Source: Verrucomicrobiota bacterium (GTDB taxonomy: Bacteria > Verrucomicrobiota > Verrucomicrobiia > Limisphaerales > JAHDYP01). Taken from it: a stretch of DNA of 62,517 nucleotides. The stretch covers positions 870 to 63,386 of the forward strand of contig JAHDYP010000017.1 of assembly GCA_023383055.1 (NCBI GenBank). Reading direction: 5' to 3'. Positions 9,469-17,591 of this stretch are shown here, piece by piece. The first letter of the stretch is position 1. Each line of letters begins with the position of its first letter. The notes beneath the pieces are model-generated. The model did no database searches and had not been told where the DNA came from. It saw nothing but the letters and a program-made list of their open reading frames with translations. The position numbers and the translations under genes are program-made.

Positions 9469-9591
9469 ATGCGACTATTCATCGGCAATCAGCTGTGGGA
9501 TCGGACCGTGTGCGCTGCGCTAGCCGCCTTGGCCCTCCTGGCAAGCATTGCCGCAGGGGCAAGGGTGGCGATCATTCTCCACGGATCGTAG
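9469..9591 (+). CDS. possible 40-residue single-span membrane peptide
   Basis: ATG 9469 to TAG 9589-9591. The product has a basic/polar N-terminus (MRLFIGNQLWDR) and one hydrophobic stretch (VCAALAALALLASIAAGA) followed by RVAIILHGS. That is compatible with a small transmembrane peptide. No ribosome site is evident and the family is unknown. It may equally be a chance frame. Confidence 0.25.
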   Translation: MRLFIGNQLWDRTVCAALAALALLASIAAGARVAIILHGS

Positions 9592-9747
9592 CGGGTGCAT
9601 GAACAGCGATCACGCGGAACCGAGTGACGGGCGTGTCAATACTCCCCGCCACCATCCGGCGAATTCGGAACCACCGCAGCGGGTCCACGAACATTAACCA
9701 AGAGTCTCATATCCCCTAAAGTCCGACTAATCCACAGGAGCGGGCGT

Positions 9748-9864
9748 ATGGCTGCTAAACTCGCCCTCATTTGTCAGCATTGCGGCGCTATTGTTAGAGC
9801 GGACCATATGGCCCGTCACTTCAGGCAAGTCCAGAATCAGAACTGCGGGGCTGCGGTGCTCTGA
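9748..9864 (+). CDS. possible 38-residue C2H2-like zinc-finger microprotein
   Basis: ATG 9748 to TGA 9862-9864, preceded by AGGAG at 9736-9740, an ideal seven bases from the start. The peptide contains CQHCGAIVRADHMARH, that is C-x2-C-x8-H-x3-H, a plausible single zinc-binding site. Too short to assign to a family. The downstream neighbour is decayed repeat copy 5 on the other strand. The good ribosome site and the zinc ligands are the support. Confidence 0.4.
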   Translation: MAAKLALICQHCGAIVRADHMARHFRQVQNQNCGAAVL

Positions 9865-9901
9865 ACGAGCACCGAAAACGCGCGGGGCTTCGTTGAGCGA
9901 C

Positions 9902-10225
9902 CTACGCCCCACCCTTGACCACCCCCACGACGACGAGCGCCCCCCGCAGCGCGTGAACGAGCGTCGAAAGCGCCAGCACGTCATCGGCCAATTCCTCGCA
10001 CTTGTCGCGCAGCGCCTGAACCTCGGCTTGGGTCGGCGGATTGGAAATGGTCAGGCCGCCGATTTCCCCGTCGGCGTTTCCGAGCGTCACCGCCGCCTGA
10101 TCGGCCCCCGCCGGCTGCGTGACGGGCGTGACGCCGTAAAACCCGATCTTGCCGCCCGTCGCTCCGATGATGGTTTCTCACGAGTATCCTCCGGCGTGGC
10201 GTTTCAGCGTCCCCTGCATGCCGTT
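9902..10225 (-). pseudogene. decayed phage-fibre-like gene, copy 5 (nonsense mutation)
   Basis: The minus strand reads GTLKRHAGGYS, a TGA stop at 10178-10180, then ETIIGATGGKIGFYGVTPVT and the full C-terminal part GEIGGLTISNPPTQAEVQAL, RDKCEELADDVLALSTLVHA, LRGALVVVGVVKGGA plus TAG (9902-9904). Copy 1 has Trp (SWEA) where this copy has TGA, so a TGG to TGA change inactivated it. Homology to copy 1 ends at about 10216 and the N-terminal half is gone. Comparing copies 1, 2 and 5 lets the ancestral protein be pieced together. The rest of 9865-10442 holds no other gene. Confidence 0.65.
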
Positions 10226-10442
10226 CATCCCCCAACCGAAGCGTTAGGTGCTCCGCCTCGGCGCAAGACCACCGAATCCCGCGTGACGATTTCACGGTTA
10301 CCCGTTCCAAGTGTATTAGACGACTATAACACTCTCCGGTGCGCCATGAAACGGCAACGCCATCCAACGGATACGCATACGATCACCAGTTTCCCGACCA
10401 CGTGCCCGGCCTCACTGAGTGTTCGCACCTCGAACCATCCTC

Positions 10443-10838
10443 ATGGAGATCCGTCTTTCGCCCTCCGACGGTCTGCCGATCTACCGGCAGATTGTGAACC
10501 AGGTCAAGTATCTCGTTGCTTCCGGCCGCCTCCGCACTGGCCAGGAGCTGCCTCCGATCCGATCGCTGGCGGAGCATTTGGTGATCAATCCAAACACCGT
10601 CGTCCATGCCTACGCCGAACTGGCGAAAGAGGGTGTCGCGATTTCGCGGCACGGCTCCGGCACCTATGTCGCGGGTTCGAGCACCAAGAGGCCTTCACCC
10701 CGCGCCGCCACGCAGAGGCTGGCTCCCAAGGCGGATTCCCTTGTGACCGATGCCCTCCATTTGAACGTCGGACTGGAGGAAGTGGTGGAACTGGTGCGTG
10801 AGCGACACGATCTCATCAAACCCAAAATGAAATCATGA
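10443..10838 (+). CDS. GntR family (YtrA type) transcriptional regulator
   Basis: A 131-residue regulator with one N-terminal winged helix-turn-helix: PIYRQIVNQVKYLVASGRL (residues 12-30), LPPIRSLAEHLVINPNTVVH (the DNA-reading helices), then GVAISRHGSGTYVAG. A short C-terminal helix follows in place of a large effector domain, as in YtrA regulators that control ABC exporter operons. Start taken at ATG 10443, which gives the family's usual MxIxLxPSDGxPIYRQI beginning; a GTG at 10419 is also in frame. Its last codons overlap the ABC ATPase start (ATGA), so it is the first gene of that operon and probably represses it. Confidence 0.9.
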   Translation: MEIRLSPSDGLPIYRQIVNQVKYLVASGRLRTGQELPPIRSLAEHLVINPNTVVHAYAELAKEGVAISRHGSGTYVAGSSTKRPSPRAATQRLAPKADSLVTDALHLNVGLEEVVELVRERHDLIKPKMKS

Positions 10839-11737
10839 ATGCTTCCGTCGACCCCGTCATCACTCTTGAGCATGTCTCCCGCCGTTACGGTGCGAAGGTC
10901 GCCCTTGGTGACGTCACTCTCAGCATCCCTCGAGGGGGCGTGCTCGGTCTGGTCGGTGCGAACGGCGCCGGCAAAACCACCCTCATCAAACACATCCTCG
11001 GCCTGCTCCGGGCCCAGGAAGGCCGCGTCCGGATCTTCGGGTTTAACCCGGTCACGGAGCAGGTCGCGGTGCTCCAGCGACTTGGTTACGTTTCCGAAGA
11101 CCGCGACCTACCACCCTGGATCACGGTCGGCGAACTGCTGCGCTACATCCGTTCCTTCTACCCAGCCTGGGATCCGGATTACGCCGAACGCCTCCGCCAG
11201 CAGCTTCAACTGGTCGCCACCGCCCGCATCCGCACGCTCTCGAAAGGCGAGTTGGCCAAGGCTGCTCTACTCGTCGCCCTGGCACACCGGCCGGAACTGC
11301 TCGTGCTGGACGAACCCAGCTCCGGGCTCGATCCCCTGGTCCGCCGTGAGTTGCTCGAGGCGGTCGTCCGTGCCGTCGCCGAGGAAGGCCGCACCGTTCT
11401 CTTCTCGTCCCATCTGCTCGACGAAGTCGCCCGGGTTTCCGACCGAGTCGCCATGCTGACCGCCGGTCGGCTGGTTCTCCACGGCGAGCTGGACGCGATC
11501 ATGGAGTCTCACCGACGGATCGTCGTTCGCCTGAAACAGTCCGAGCCAGCTCCTCCCCGGCTACCCGGTACCATATCGCTCACTGGTGGTCCCGAGGAGT
11601 GGACGGTGATCTGCGATGGCAACGTGGATCCGTTTATTCGCGGGCTCCGGCAAGATGGTGGCGAGGTACTCGAGGACACCGATGCGACGTTCGAGGAGAT
11701 CTTTCACGCCTATGCCGCGACACCCACCCGTACCTGA
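10835..11737 (+). CDS. ABC transporter ATP-binding protein
   Basis: A 300-residue ABC ATPase. Walker A is GANGAGKTT (about residues 38-46). The signature is TLSKGELAKAALLVALAHRP, with Walker B following as LLVLDEPSSGLDP, and the H-loop is VLFSSHLLDE. The signature motif is LSKGE and not LSGGQ, as in many CcmA/YtrB-like drug or antibiotic exporters. A C-terminal extension of about 80 residues is usual for that group. Translationally coupled to the upstream regulator and 41 bases before the permease gene, with which it should form the transporter. The substrate is unknown. Confidence 0.92.
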   Translation: MNASVDPVITLEHVSRRYGAKVALGDVTLSIPRGGVLGLVGANGAGKTTLIKHILGLLRAQEGRVRIFGFNPVTEQVAVLQRLGYVSEDRDLPPWITVGELLRYIRSFYPAWDPDYAERLRQQLQLVATARIRTLSKGELAKAALLVALAHRPELLVLDEPSSGLDPLVRRELLEAVVRAVAEEGRTVLFSSHLLDEVARVSDRVAMLTAGRLVLHGELDAIMESHRRIVVRLKQSEPAPPRLPGTISLTGGPEEWTVICDGNVDPFIRGLRQDGGEVLEDTDATFEEIFHAYAATPTRT

Positions 11738-11778
11738 AGATCGGCTATTCCGATCTAACATCCGCCCCTCTCGAATCT

Positions 11779-13368
11779 ATGAAAATGGCCCTGAATGTTG
11801 CGGTCTGGGAGCTCCTTTGGAAGAACCGGCTCGTGTTCGCCGCTCTGATCGCCCTGCTCGGACTGGGCGGCGTCATGACCTTCGCTGCAGCCCATGCCGC
11901 TCCAGATGCCTACTGGCTCCCGCGAGCACGAAGCATCACCATGGTCTCGTTTCTTGCCTCGATGTTCCTCGGGTTCGCCCCCTTTAGCCTGATGGAGACC
12001 CCCGGCGGCTGGCGCATGAACAGTATGATCACCCGTTGGTACGTCCTACCGGTGCGCACGGGGTTGCTCGTGTTCGTTCCCCTGTTGATCGCCGCCCTGT
12101 TTATCGCGCTGCTTGTGGCAGTCTGGATGCCAGTCCTGAACCGGATCGCCCCCGGCCTCGACGGCGTCCATTTCACGGGTGTGCTGGTCCTCGGTATCGT
12201 GGCCGTTCACGCTCTCGCCTGGACTGTACCCCGCAAGCCCAGCCAGTTCTGGATCGGCGCTGCGGTGCTCCTCCCGGTGGTTCTCGTACTGGCTTTGGGC
12301 CCTCAAGACGAGGACCTTCATCGCCGCCGCGGCGTCCTCATTCCTCTCGCCTGCATCACCTTACTGCTTGTCGCGTTTGCCTGGTATGCCGCCCGCCGTA
12401 ATCGCTGCGGAGACTGGCCTGGCGAACTCCCCCTGGACCGGCCTTGGCAATTCCTGCGTCAGGGAGGAGCCACTTCCGTACGCCGTCGCGACTTCCGCTC
12501 GCGCACCGCCGCACTGTTGTGGTCCGACAGCCTGCCAGCCTTCCGGCTGACGGCCTTCGGTTGGCTTTCTTTGAACCTCGTCCTTTTTCTGTACTTCAGC
12601 CTTGTCATGCAACGCGAGCGTCCTGAACTGGCCTTCAGTTCCAGACTCCTCGCGTTCATTGTCATCGATTTGCTACCCATGATCGGCCTGCTGTGGCTCG
12701 CCGTGTGGGGCATCTTCAGCGGCTGCGAACCTTCCGCCGGCTTTCGCACCCGGCTTTCGGACTTCCGCGCCACGCTCCCCATTACCAGCGGCATCCTCGC
12801 CGGCCACAAGCTCATTATCCTGTTCCTCGGGTGGTGCCTGGTCTGGATGCCACCCCTCATGTTAAGCAACTGGTACGATGTCGACGTCAATGGTGTCGCC
12901 GCTCCTGAAACTGCCGCGCGCCTGCACCTGATCATGGCCCGCTTCATGGCCATCAGCGCCTATCTCATGGTGGGGGCACTTCCGCTCTTTCTCTGGGGAC
13001 GACTCAACGGCTTCCCCAACCTGCTGCTGGCCGCGATGTGCACCTGGGCGTTCCTCTGGATCCTGCTGGCCAACCTCGGCACCGAAGGAGATCCAGGCCG
13101 ACTATGGATCCTTGTGGCCGCTCTGCTCGTCGCCAAGATCGTCGCGGCGGCCGCGGGTCTGGCATCCAGCCTACGCTCGGGCCACCTGACCTGGCGATTC
13201 CCCGTGATCCTCTTCGCTGGATGGTCCATCATTGCCGCGTTCCTTGTCTGGGGCTTGTCCACATGGCAGACCGACGGCCCCTACGCCGCCGCCACCCTGG
13301 TTCTCTGCCTGCCACTCGCGCGACTCGCCTGGTGTCCGTTCGCCATTGCGGCCAACCGACAACGCTGA
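11779..13368 (+). CDS. ABC transporter permease-like membrane protein
   Basis: A 529-residue polytopic membrane protein with roughly a dozen hydrophobic segments, for example LVFAALIALLGLGGVMTFAA near the N-terminus and LLVFVPLLIAALFIALLVAV further in. Start taken at ATG 11779 (MKMALNVAVWELLWKNRL), directly after the ATPase gene; an upstream in-frame start would lie inside that gene. Position and topology make it the membrane partner of the ATPase. It does not match a permease family I can name. The next gene, a protease, begins 13 bases downstream. Confidence 0.75.
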   Translation: MKMALNVAVWELLWKNRLVFAALIALLGLGGVMTFAAAHAAPDAYWLPRARSITMVSFLASMFLGFAPFSLMETPGGWRMNSMITRWYVLPVRTGLLVFVPLLIAALFIALLVAVWMPVLNRIAPGLDGVHFTGVLVLGIVAVHALAWTVPRKPSQFWIGAAVLLPVVLVLALGPQDEDLHRRRGVLIPLACITLLLVAFAWYAARRNRCGDWPGELPLDRPWQFLRQGGATSVRRRDFRSRTAALLWSDSLPAFRLTAFGWLSLNLVLFLYFSLVMQRERPELAFSSRLLAFIVIDLLPMIGLLWLAVWGIFSGCEPSAGFRTRLSDFRATLPITSGILAGHKLIILFLGWCLVWMPPLMLSNWYDVDVNGVAAPETAARLHLIMARFMAISAYLMVGALPLFLWGRLNGFPNLLLAAMCTWAFLWILLANLGTEGDPGRLWILVAALLVAKIVAAAAGLASSLRSGHLTWRFPVILFAGWSIIAAFLVWGLSTWQTDGPYAAATLVLCLPLARLAWCPFAIAANRQR

Positions 13369-13381
13369 ACACCACCGATCC

Positions 13382-15310
13382 ATGAAGGCATCCCCGTTAC
13401 TGACGGTCCTGGCTATCCTCAACTGGTCCGCCACCGCAGTCTCACCGGCAGCTGAACCGCCGTCCGAGGCGACCTGTGTTATCGCCCGCCACCTCGAGGC
13501 CATTGGGGGACGCGCCGCCGCCGAAGCCGCCACTTCCGTGACCGTCTCCGGAACGCTCGGTGACGCCCACCAATCCTCCGAGTTCACCCTCCAGATCAAA
13601 GCACCTGGCCGCATCCTCTTAACAATCCGCGATGCCACTGGCCAGCCGGTCCGTCAGGCCCGCGATGCCCACGCCCGATTCTGGCAGCAGGATTCACAGG
13701 GCATTCGTGAGCTCGAAGCGCAGCAGGCCAGCGAACTCGTGGAATTGGTGCTCGCCCTCTTTCCGGCAGGCCAGGCCGCCCTCGTCGAGCGCCTCGCAGA
13801 CGCCCTCTGCGAACGAACGAATGAAACCGATCGGCCCGTCGTCATCCTCGGCCGCAGAAGCGTCCGTGGCTCCTTCCCGACGCTGATCTTCGACGAGGCG
13901 TCGGGCCTTCTCATCCAAATCGGACAGAGCACCCTCAGCGACTATCGCCCAGCAGGTCCGTTGAGGTCACCCCATCGGGTGCGTTGGGCGTCCCGAACCG
14001 AGGTGCGCCTCAATCAGATCAGCTTCAACGAGACGATCGCCGACGTCGCCTTCGAACGCCGCGGTGTGTCTGGTGGATGGCTCTCCCAACTCGGCCCCGG
14101 ACTGGTTATGTCACCTCAAAAGTGCCACACCAAACTCTCCACCCCAGGTACACTCGACATCGTGCGTCAACCTCCGCCCGCGCGCCTCAGTCGCGGACGA
14201 TTGAGGGAATTGCCCAAGTACGATCCGACCTCGGGCGCCAACTGGCAGGTTGACCTCCGCGGCACCGATCTGACCCGACTGGACGTCAGCAGCCGGACGA
14301 ACGACCTGATGCACGCCGATTTCGATTCCAACACGCGCTGGCCCGCCAGTTTGCCCTCCGGCTTCGATCCCGGCCGAATCCTGCAACTCGGGCAGGACCC
14401 GGGGCTTGGCATCCGCCGCCTGCACGGGCGCGGCATCACAGGCAAAGGGATCGGCATCGGCATCATCGATCAGTCACTCCTCGTGGATCACGAAGAATAC
14501 GCCGGCCAACTCCGGCTTTACGAGGAGATTCACAACCCGGCCAACTCACTCGCCCAGATGCACGGCCCCGCCGTTGCATCCATCGCCGTCGGCAAGACCT
14601 GCGGCGTCGCTCCCGACGCCGACCTCTATTACATCGCCGAACAACACGGAGTCGTCGTCCCGGGCAAGGAGTTCGAGTTGGACTTCACGCCGCTCGCCCA
14701 ATCCATCCATCGACTGCTCGACGTGAACCAGACATTGCCGCCCGACCGCAAGCTGCGTGTGATTTCCATCTCCGTTGGCTGGACTCCAGATCAGAAAGGC
14801 TACGCCGAAACGATGGCCGCGGTCCAACGCGCCTCCGCCGCCGGCGTATTCGTCATTTCCACGTCGCTGCGCCACACCCACAACCTGCTGTTCGACGGCC
14901 TCGGTCGAGTTGCCCACGCCGATCCCAACCTCGCCTCCAGCTACCAACCCGGCTCATGGTGGGCTGCCCAATTCTGGGGTGGTCAGATGCGCTTCAAACC
15001 CGGCCGCCGCCTGTGCGTCCCCATGGACAGCCGGTCCACCGCCAGTCCGACCGGACCTCACGACTACGTCCACTATGCCGTCGGGGGGTGGAGTTGGTGT
15101 GTGCCGTGGATCGCCGGGCTCTACGCCCTCGCCTGCCAAGCGGAACCGAGCATAACGCCTGAGCGCTTCTGGTCCGAAGCCCTCCGCACCGGAACCACGA
15201 TCGCCGTCTACCAGGACACCGATCAAGCCGACCTCGGTACTCTCGCCAACCCGATGGCACTCCTCGAGCAACTTTATCCACTAAACCCACAAACCACACC
15301 GAGTCCCTGA
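13382..15310 (+). CDS. secreted S8 (subtilisin-like) peptidase-family protein, atypical
   Basis: A 642-residue protein with a signal peptide (LLTVLAILNWSATAVSPAAE). Residues about 30-330 have no recognised domain. The C-terminal part keeps the subtilase layout: GIGIGIIDQS with the candidate Asp at 363, MHGPAVASIAVGKTCGVAPD with His at 394, and GGWSWCVPWIAGLYAL with the candidate Ser at 571, in place of the usual GTSMAxPxVAG. The oxyanion asparagine region (AAGVFVISTS) lacks the usual AAGN. Activity is therefore uncertain; it may be a divergent protease or a catalytically weakened one. It ends the regulator/ABC operon and could process the exported substrate. Start at ATG 13382, chosen because the signal follows at once. 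Confidence 0.75.
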   Translation: MKASPLLTVLAILNWSATAVSPAAEPPSEATCVIARHLEAIGGRAAAEAATSVTVSGTLGDAHQSSEFTLQIKAPGRILLTIRDATGQPVRQARDAHARFWQQDSQGIRELEAQQASELVELVLALFPAGQAALVERLADALCERTNETDRPVVILGRRSVRGSFPTLIFDEASGLLIQIGQSTLSDYRPAGPLRSPHRVRWASRTEVRLNQISFNETIADVAFERRGVSGGWLSQLGPGLVMSPQKCHTKLSTPGTLDIVRQPPPARLSRGRLRELPKYDPTSGANWQVDLRGTDLTRLDVSSRTNDLMHADFDSNTRWPASLPSGFDPGRILQLGQDPGLGIRRLHGRGITGKGIGIGIIDQSLLVDHEEYAGQLRLYEEIHNPANSLAQMHGPAVASIAVGKTCGVAPDADLYYIAEQHGVVVPGKEFELDFTPLAQSIHRLLDVNQTLPPDRKLRVISISVGWTPDQKGYAETMAAVQRASAAGVFVISTSLRHTHNLLFDGLGRVAHADPNLASSYQPGSWWAAQFWGGQMRFKPGRRLCVPMDSRSTASPTGPHDYVHYAVGGWSWCVPWIAGLYALACQAEPSITPERFWSEALRTGTTIAVYQDTDQADLGTLANPMALLEQLYPLNPQTTPSP

Positions 15311-15440
15311 CGTGCCCAATCGCGGGCAAATACCTCTGCCAACTCGTAAGGTCAAAGTGGTCGAATGCCCCAGCTCACAACGACTTGTGAGGCGATCGGA
15401 AAGTTGAACAAGTGCGCAAGCGCTGGTTCACTTTGCTCCG

Positions 15441-15570
15441 ATGAACTGGAAGCGACTCCTCCTCGCCTAGATCACCGGCTCCGTTGAACAGGAACTCCTC
15501 CTTCGAAACAAGTATCGGGCCACGGAAAACCGTATCCTCCGCGACCAGATCAAGGGGCGACCGACCGGAT
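15441..15570 (+). pseudogene. transposase (integrase-core) N-terminal remnant
   Basis: From ATG 15441 the frame reads MNWKRLLLA, TAG (15468-15470), ITGSVEQELLLRNKYRATEN, RILRDQIKGR and then loses similarity. This matches the start of a widespread integrase-core transposase group with LLLRNEYLxAENRILRxQxKGR. The internal stop and the loss of everything after about 40 codons show a dead fragment. No terminal inverted repeats were recognised. It marks the left edge of the accessory region. Nothing else is supported in 15311-15440 or 15571-15699. Confidence 0.6.
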
Positions 15571-15699
15571 CGGCGAGTCCTCTGGTGAGATCTGCACCTG
15601 TGAGCGCCTGGGAGGGCCGCTGAGATTCTATCACTAATGTTGCGCTCAACATTATACATTGCGTCATAAGTAATTGCGCATACGTGACCGACCTGATAG

Positions 15700-16083
15700 G
15701 TTGGCCGGCATGAAGCCACTCACGATATCCATCTGATTCCCGAGATCCGGCGATTCTATTCCGCCTTCCATGACGCGTGGCCTTACTGGCTCTATTTCTG
15801 CAATCTTGACGTGGACGTGCTCAGGGCAATGGTCATGTGCTGCATGCCGTCCATCGAAGCGATGCAGGTGGACGGCGCGCCCGAAGTGAAGGTGACCTGC
15901 GATCCGCTGGACCTCTCACATTTCCTCAATCGAGATTTCCTGCCGATGAACCTGATGTGCGATAGGGCGCAGATGTTCGAGCGCTATATCGCTGACCGGA
16001 CGAAGGCGGTGTTCGATTACTTCGGACTGCCTCTGGATGCGGAACCGCCCCCAAATCCCGCGAAGGGACACCTGTGCCATTGA
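15700..16083 (+). CDS. uncharacterised protein, start unclear
   Basis: The frame is open from 15700 to the TGA at 16081-16083. It reads smoothly as protein: IPEIRRFYSAFHDAWPYWLY, FCNLDVDVLRAMVMCCMPSI, then DLSHFLNRDFLPMNLMCDRA. The first candidate start is GTG 15811, but protein-like sequence extends about 30 codons before it, so the 5' end may be lost or mutated. Family not recognised. It lies between a transposase remnant and other damaged genes, so it may itself be a remnant. Confidence 0.4.
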   Translation, partial: VGRHEATHDIHLIPEIRRFYSAFHDAWPYWLYFCNLDVDVLRAMVMCCMPSIEAMQVDGAPEVKVTCDPLDLSHFLNRDFLPMNLMCDRAQMFERYIADRTKAVFDYFGLPLDAEPPPNPAKGHLCH

Positions 16084-16370
16084 CCCAACGGGGTTCCGAC
16101 AAGGGGGCATGAAACGAATCCAACCAGCGGGTAGGACCGTGCCGGAAGATTCGGCGAAGAGCGTCTGGTCGTCGGATATCAATTGCTGCGACTCAACCGC
16201 AGGCTCGGAAGGCAGTCCTTACGCGAACAGGCATATCAGCCGGAGAACAGCCAATTTAGAATGCGAAGCCCGAGCCCGCCGAGGAGGAGCACCAAGGCGG
16301 TCGTCAACCACATGCCGCCGCATACGAAAGCCATTGGCATTAACCCGTAATGCGGCCTGGAGTTCTTTGA
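16084..16370. other. accessory spacer with possible minus-strand membrane remnant
   Basis: A minus-strand frame from about 16430 to 16236 ends with a clear hydrophobic helix (MWLTTALVLLLGGLGLRILN). In a neighbouring minus frame the preceding codons (YLGATTFHEATQFKELQAAL) look coding. This could be a frameshifted small membrane protein overlapping the plus-strand remnant at 16371. Nothing is firm. Confidence 0.2.
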
Positions 16371-16541
16371 ACTGGGTTGCTTCATGGAAGGTGGTTGCGC
16401 CAAGATACGACTCCGGCCGAATGGCGTCAACGTTGGCAGGGTCGGGACCGCGAGGGCTTAACGCTGACGCTGGAGAATCTGGCAGCTCTGGTGGTGGAGC
16501 TTGAGACGAGGCTTGCGGGGTTGGGACATCAGGAACTTTGA
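16371..16541 (+). pseudogene. C-terminal fragment of an unknown plus-strand gene
   Basis: An open frame without a start codon, from a stop at 16368 to TGA 16539-16541. It encodes WLRQDTTPAEWRQRWQGRDR followed by LTLENLAALVVELETRLAGL, a well-formed amphipathic helix. It ends six bases before the first possible start of the DUF123 gene, so it may have been the upstream gene of that operon. Too short to identify. Confidence 0.3.
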
Positions 16542-16552
16542 GGACGATGGGA

Positions 16553-17059
16553 ATGGACTTGCCCGACGATAAAGGGACGTATGTGCTTATCCTCCACGTC
16601 GTCGAACTGAAGCGCATGGAGATCGGGCGGCTCGGGACATTCGACATCCGGCCCGGATTCTACGCGTATGTCGGCAGCGCGTTTGGCGCGGGCGGACTAC
16701 GCGCTCGTCTCGCCCATCACCTCGAAGCTGTCGCTGCCCCTCACTGGCACATCGATTACCTGTTGGCCTTCGCCACGCCCATCGAGGTGTGGCATGCAGC
16801 CTCGGACCGAAAGCTGGAGCGGGATTGGGTCGGACTACTGGAGTCTGACCCGAGGTTCAGTTGTCCGATCGCCCGCTTTGGCTCCTCGGATTATCACCGG
16901 AGCCGGACCAGCCACCTGTTCTTCAGCAAGAGCCGTCCCTCATTCAAATGGTTCGAGCAGCGGGTTCGGGCCGTGTTCGAGCCGAACGTCAGGGCGCAGC
17001 GTGCGGTGCTGAGAGGGGACGACTCAACACACCCAGCAATGCCAGCAGTGCGATTGTGA
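16553..17059 (+). CDS. DUF123 family protein (GIY-YIG-like fold)
   Basis: A 168-residue protein of the DUF123 family, found alone or next to endonuclease III. Hallmarks are KGTYVLILHV, GRLGTFDIRPGFYAYVGSAF, PHWHIDYLLA and SCPIARFGSSDYH. The PGFYAYVGSAFG stretch resembles the GIY-YIG nuclease core, but biochemical activity of the family is not established. Start chosen at ATG 16553, which has GAGGA eight bases upstream; ATG 16547 is an alternative but too close to that site. It is followed at 13 bases by a zinc-ribbon gene, probably co-transcribed. Confidence 0.85.
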   Translation: MDLPDDKGTYVLILHVVELKRMEIGRLGTFDIRPGFYAYVGSAFGAGGLRARLAHHLEAVAAPHWHIDYLLAFATPIEVWHAASDRKLERDWVGLLESDPRFSCPIARFGSSDYHRSRTSHLFFSKSRPSFKWFEQRVRAVFEPNVRAQRAVLRGDDSTHPAMPAVRL

Positions 17060-17072
17060 ACTACCGCCATAT

Positions 17073-17252
17073 ATGAAGGCCAAGATCCAATTCACCGAAG
17101 CCGGACCGCACGAATGGCCCGTTTGCCCTTCGTGCAAGAAGGAACTGCGCGAGATCAAGTTCAGGAAGCGAGGGTGGCTGACGACCTTGACAGTGTTTTG
17201 GTGTCCGCATTGCCGGTCGCTCCTGAGCACCTCGACGACGTTCAACGGTTAG
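17073..17252 (+). CDS. 59-residue zinc-ribbon protein
   Basis: ATG 17073 to TAG 17250-17252. Two cysteine pairs, CPSC and CPHC, flank a basic middle (KFRKRGWLTTLTVFW), giving a four-cysteine zinc ribbon. It lies 13 bases after the DUF123 gene and is short enough to be missed by standard length cut-offs. Function unknown; such ribbons often bind nucleic acid or act as small adaptors. Confidence 0.6.
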   Translation: MKAKIQFTEAGPHEWPVCPSCKKELREIKFRKRGWLTTLTVFWCPHCRSLLSTSTTFNG

Positions 17253-17325
17253 CAGTAGGGCGCGACCCTCGACGATGAATCGGTGGCGCGGTCTTCTAAC
17301 CCTGCTGGGCTGCCGAATCGCTGCT

Positions 17326-17591
17326 TCAAGCCTCGCGACGGAGCCTGAGCGACCTTGGCATCACCTGAGTGTCACTGCCGTCGGCCACGAGATCTGAGAG
17401 CCGGACATGCTCTCCCCGCTGTCGGCACACCGCCAAAGGCAGGACGAACAAGGGCGGCACCAGCCTGTCCGTCCCGGCGACCTTGGAACAGTTGGACCGT
17501 AGGTGCGAGTCCTCGATCAGGGCCTGCATCTCGTTGCGGTGCACGGAAACAACGGTGCCGTGGCTGTAGCCGGGAATTGCTTGGCGACGGT
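17326..17591 (-). pseudogene. unidentified minus-strand coding remnant after the macro gene
   Basis: In a different frame from the macro domain and continuing past its stop, the minus strand encodes WVAIVNRRQAIPGYSHGTVV, then SVHRNEMQALIEDSHLRSNC and VPPLFVLPLAVC. This reads like real protein but has no start of its own and matches no family I know. It may be the 3' part of another gene fused to the broken macro gene by deletion. A short plus-strand frame (17275-17397, beginning MNRWRGLLTLLGC) overlaps part of it and is no better supported. Confidence 0.25.

Noticed and set aside
9786..9800. GTTAGAGC inside the zinc-finger microprotein ORF as an attC end
   Set aside because: No paired stem or left core was found upstream; a bare 8-base match is expected by chance.
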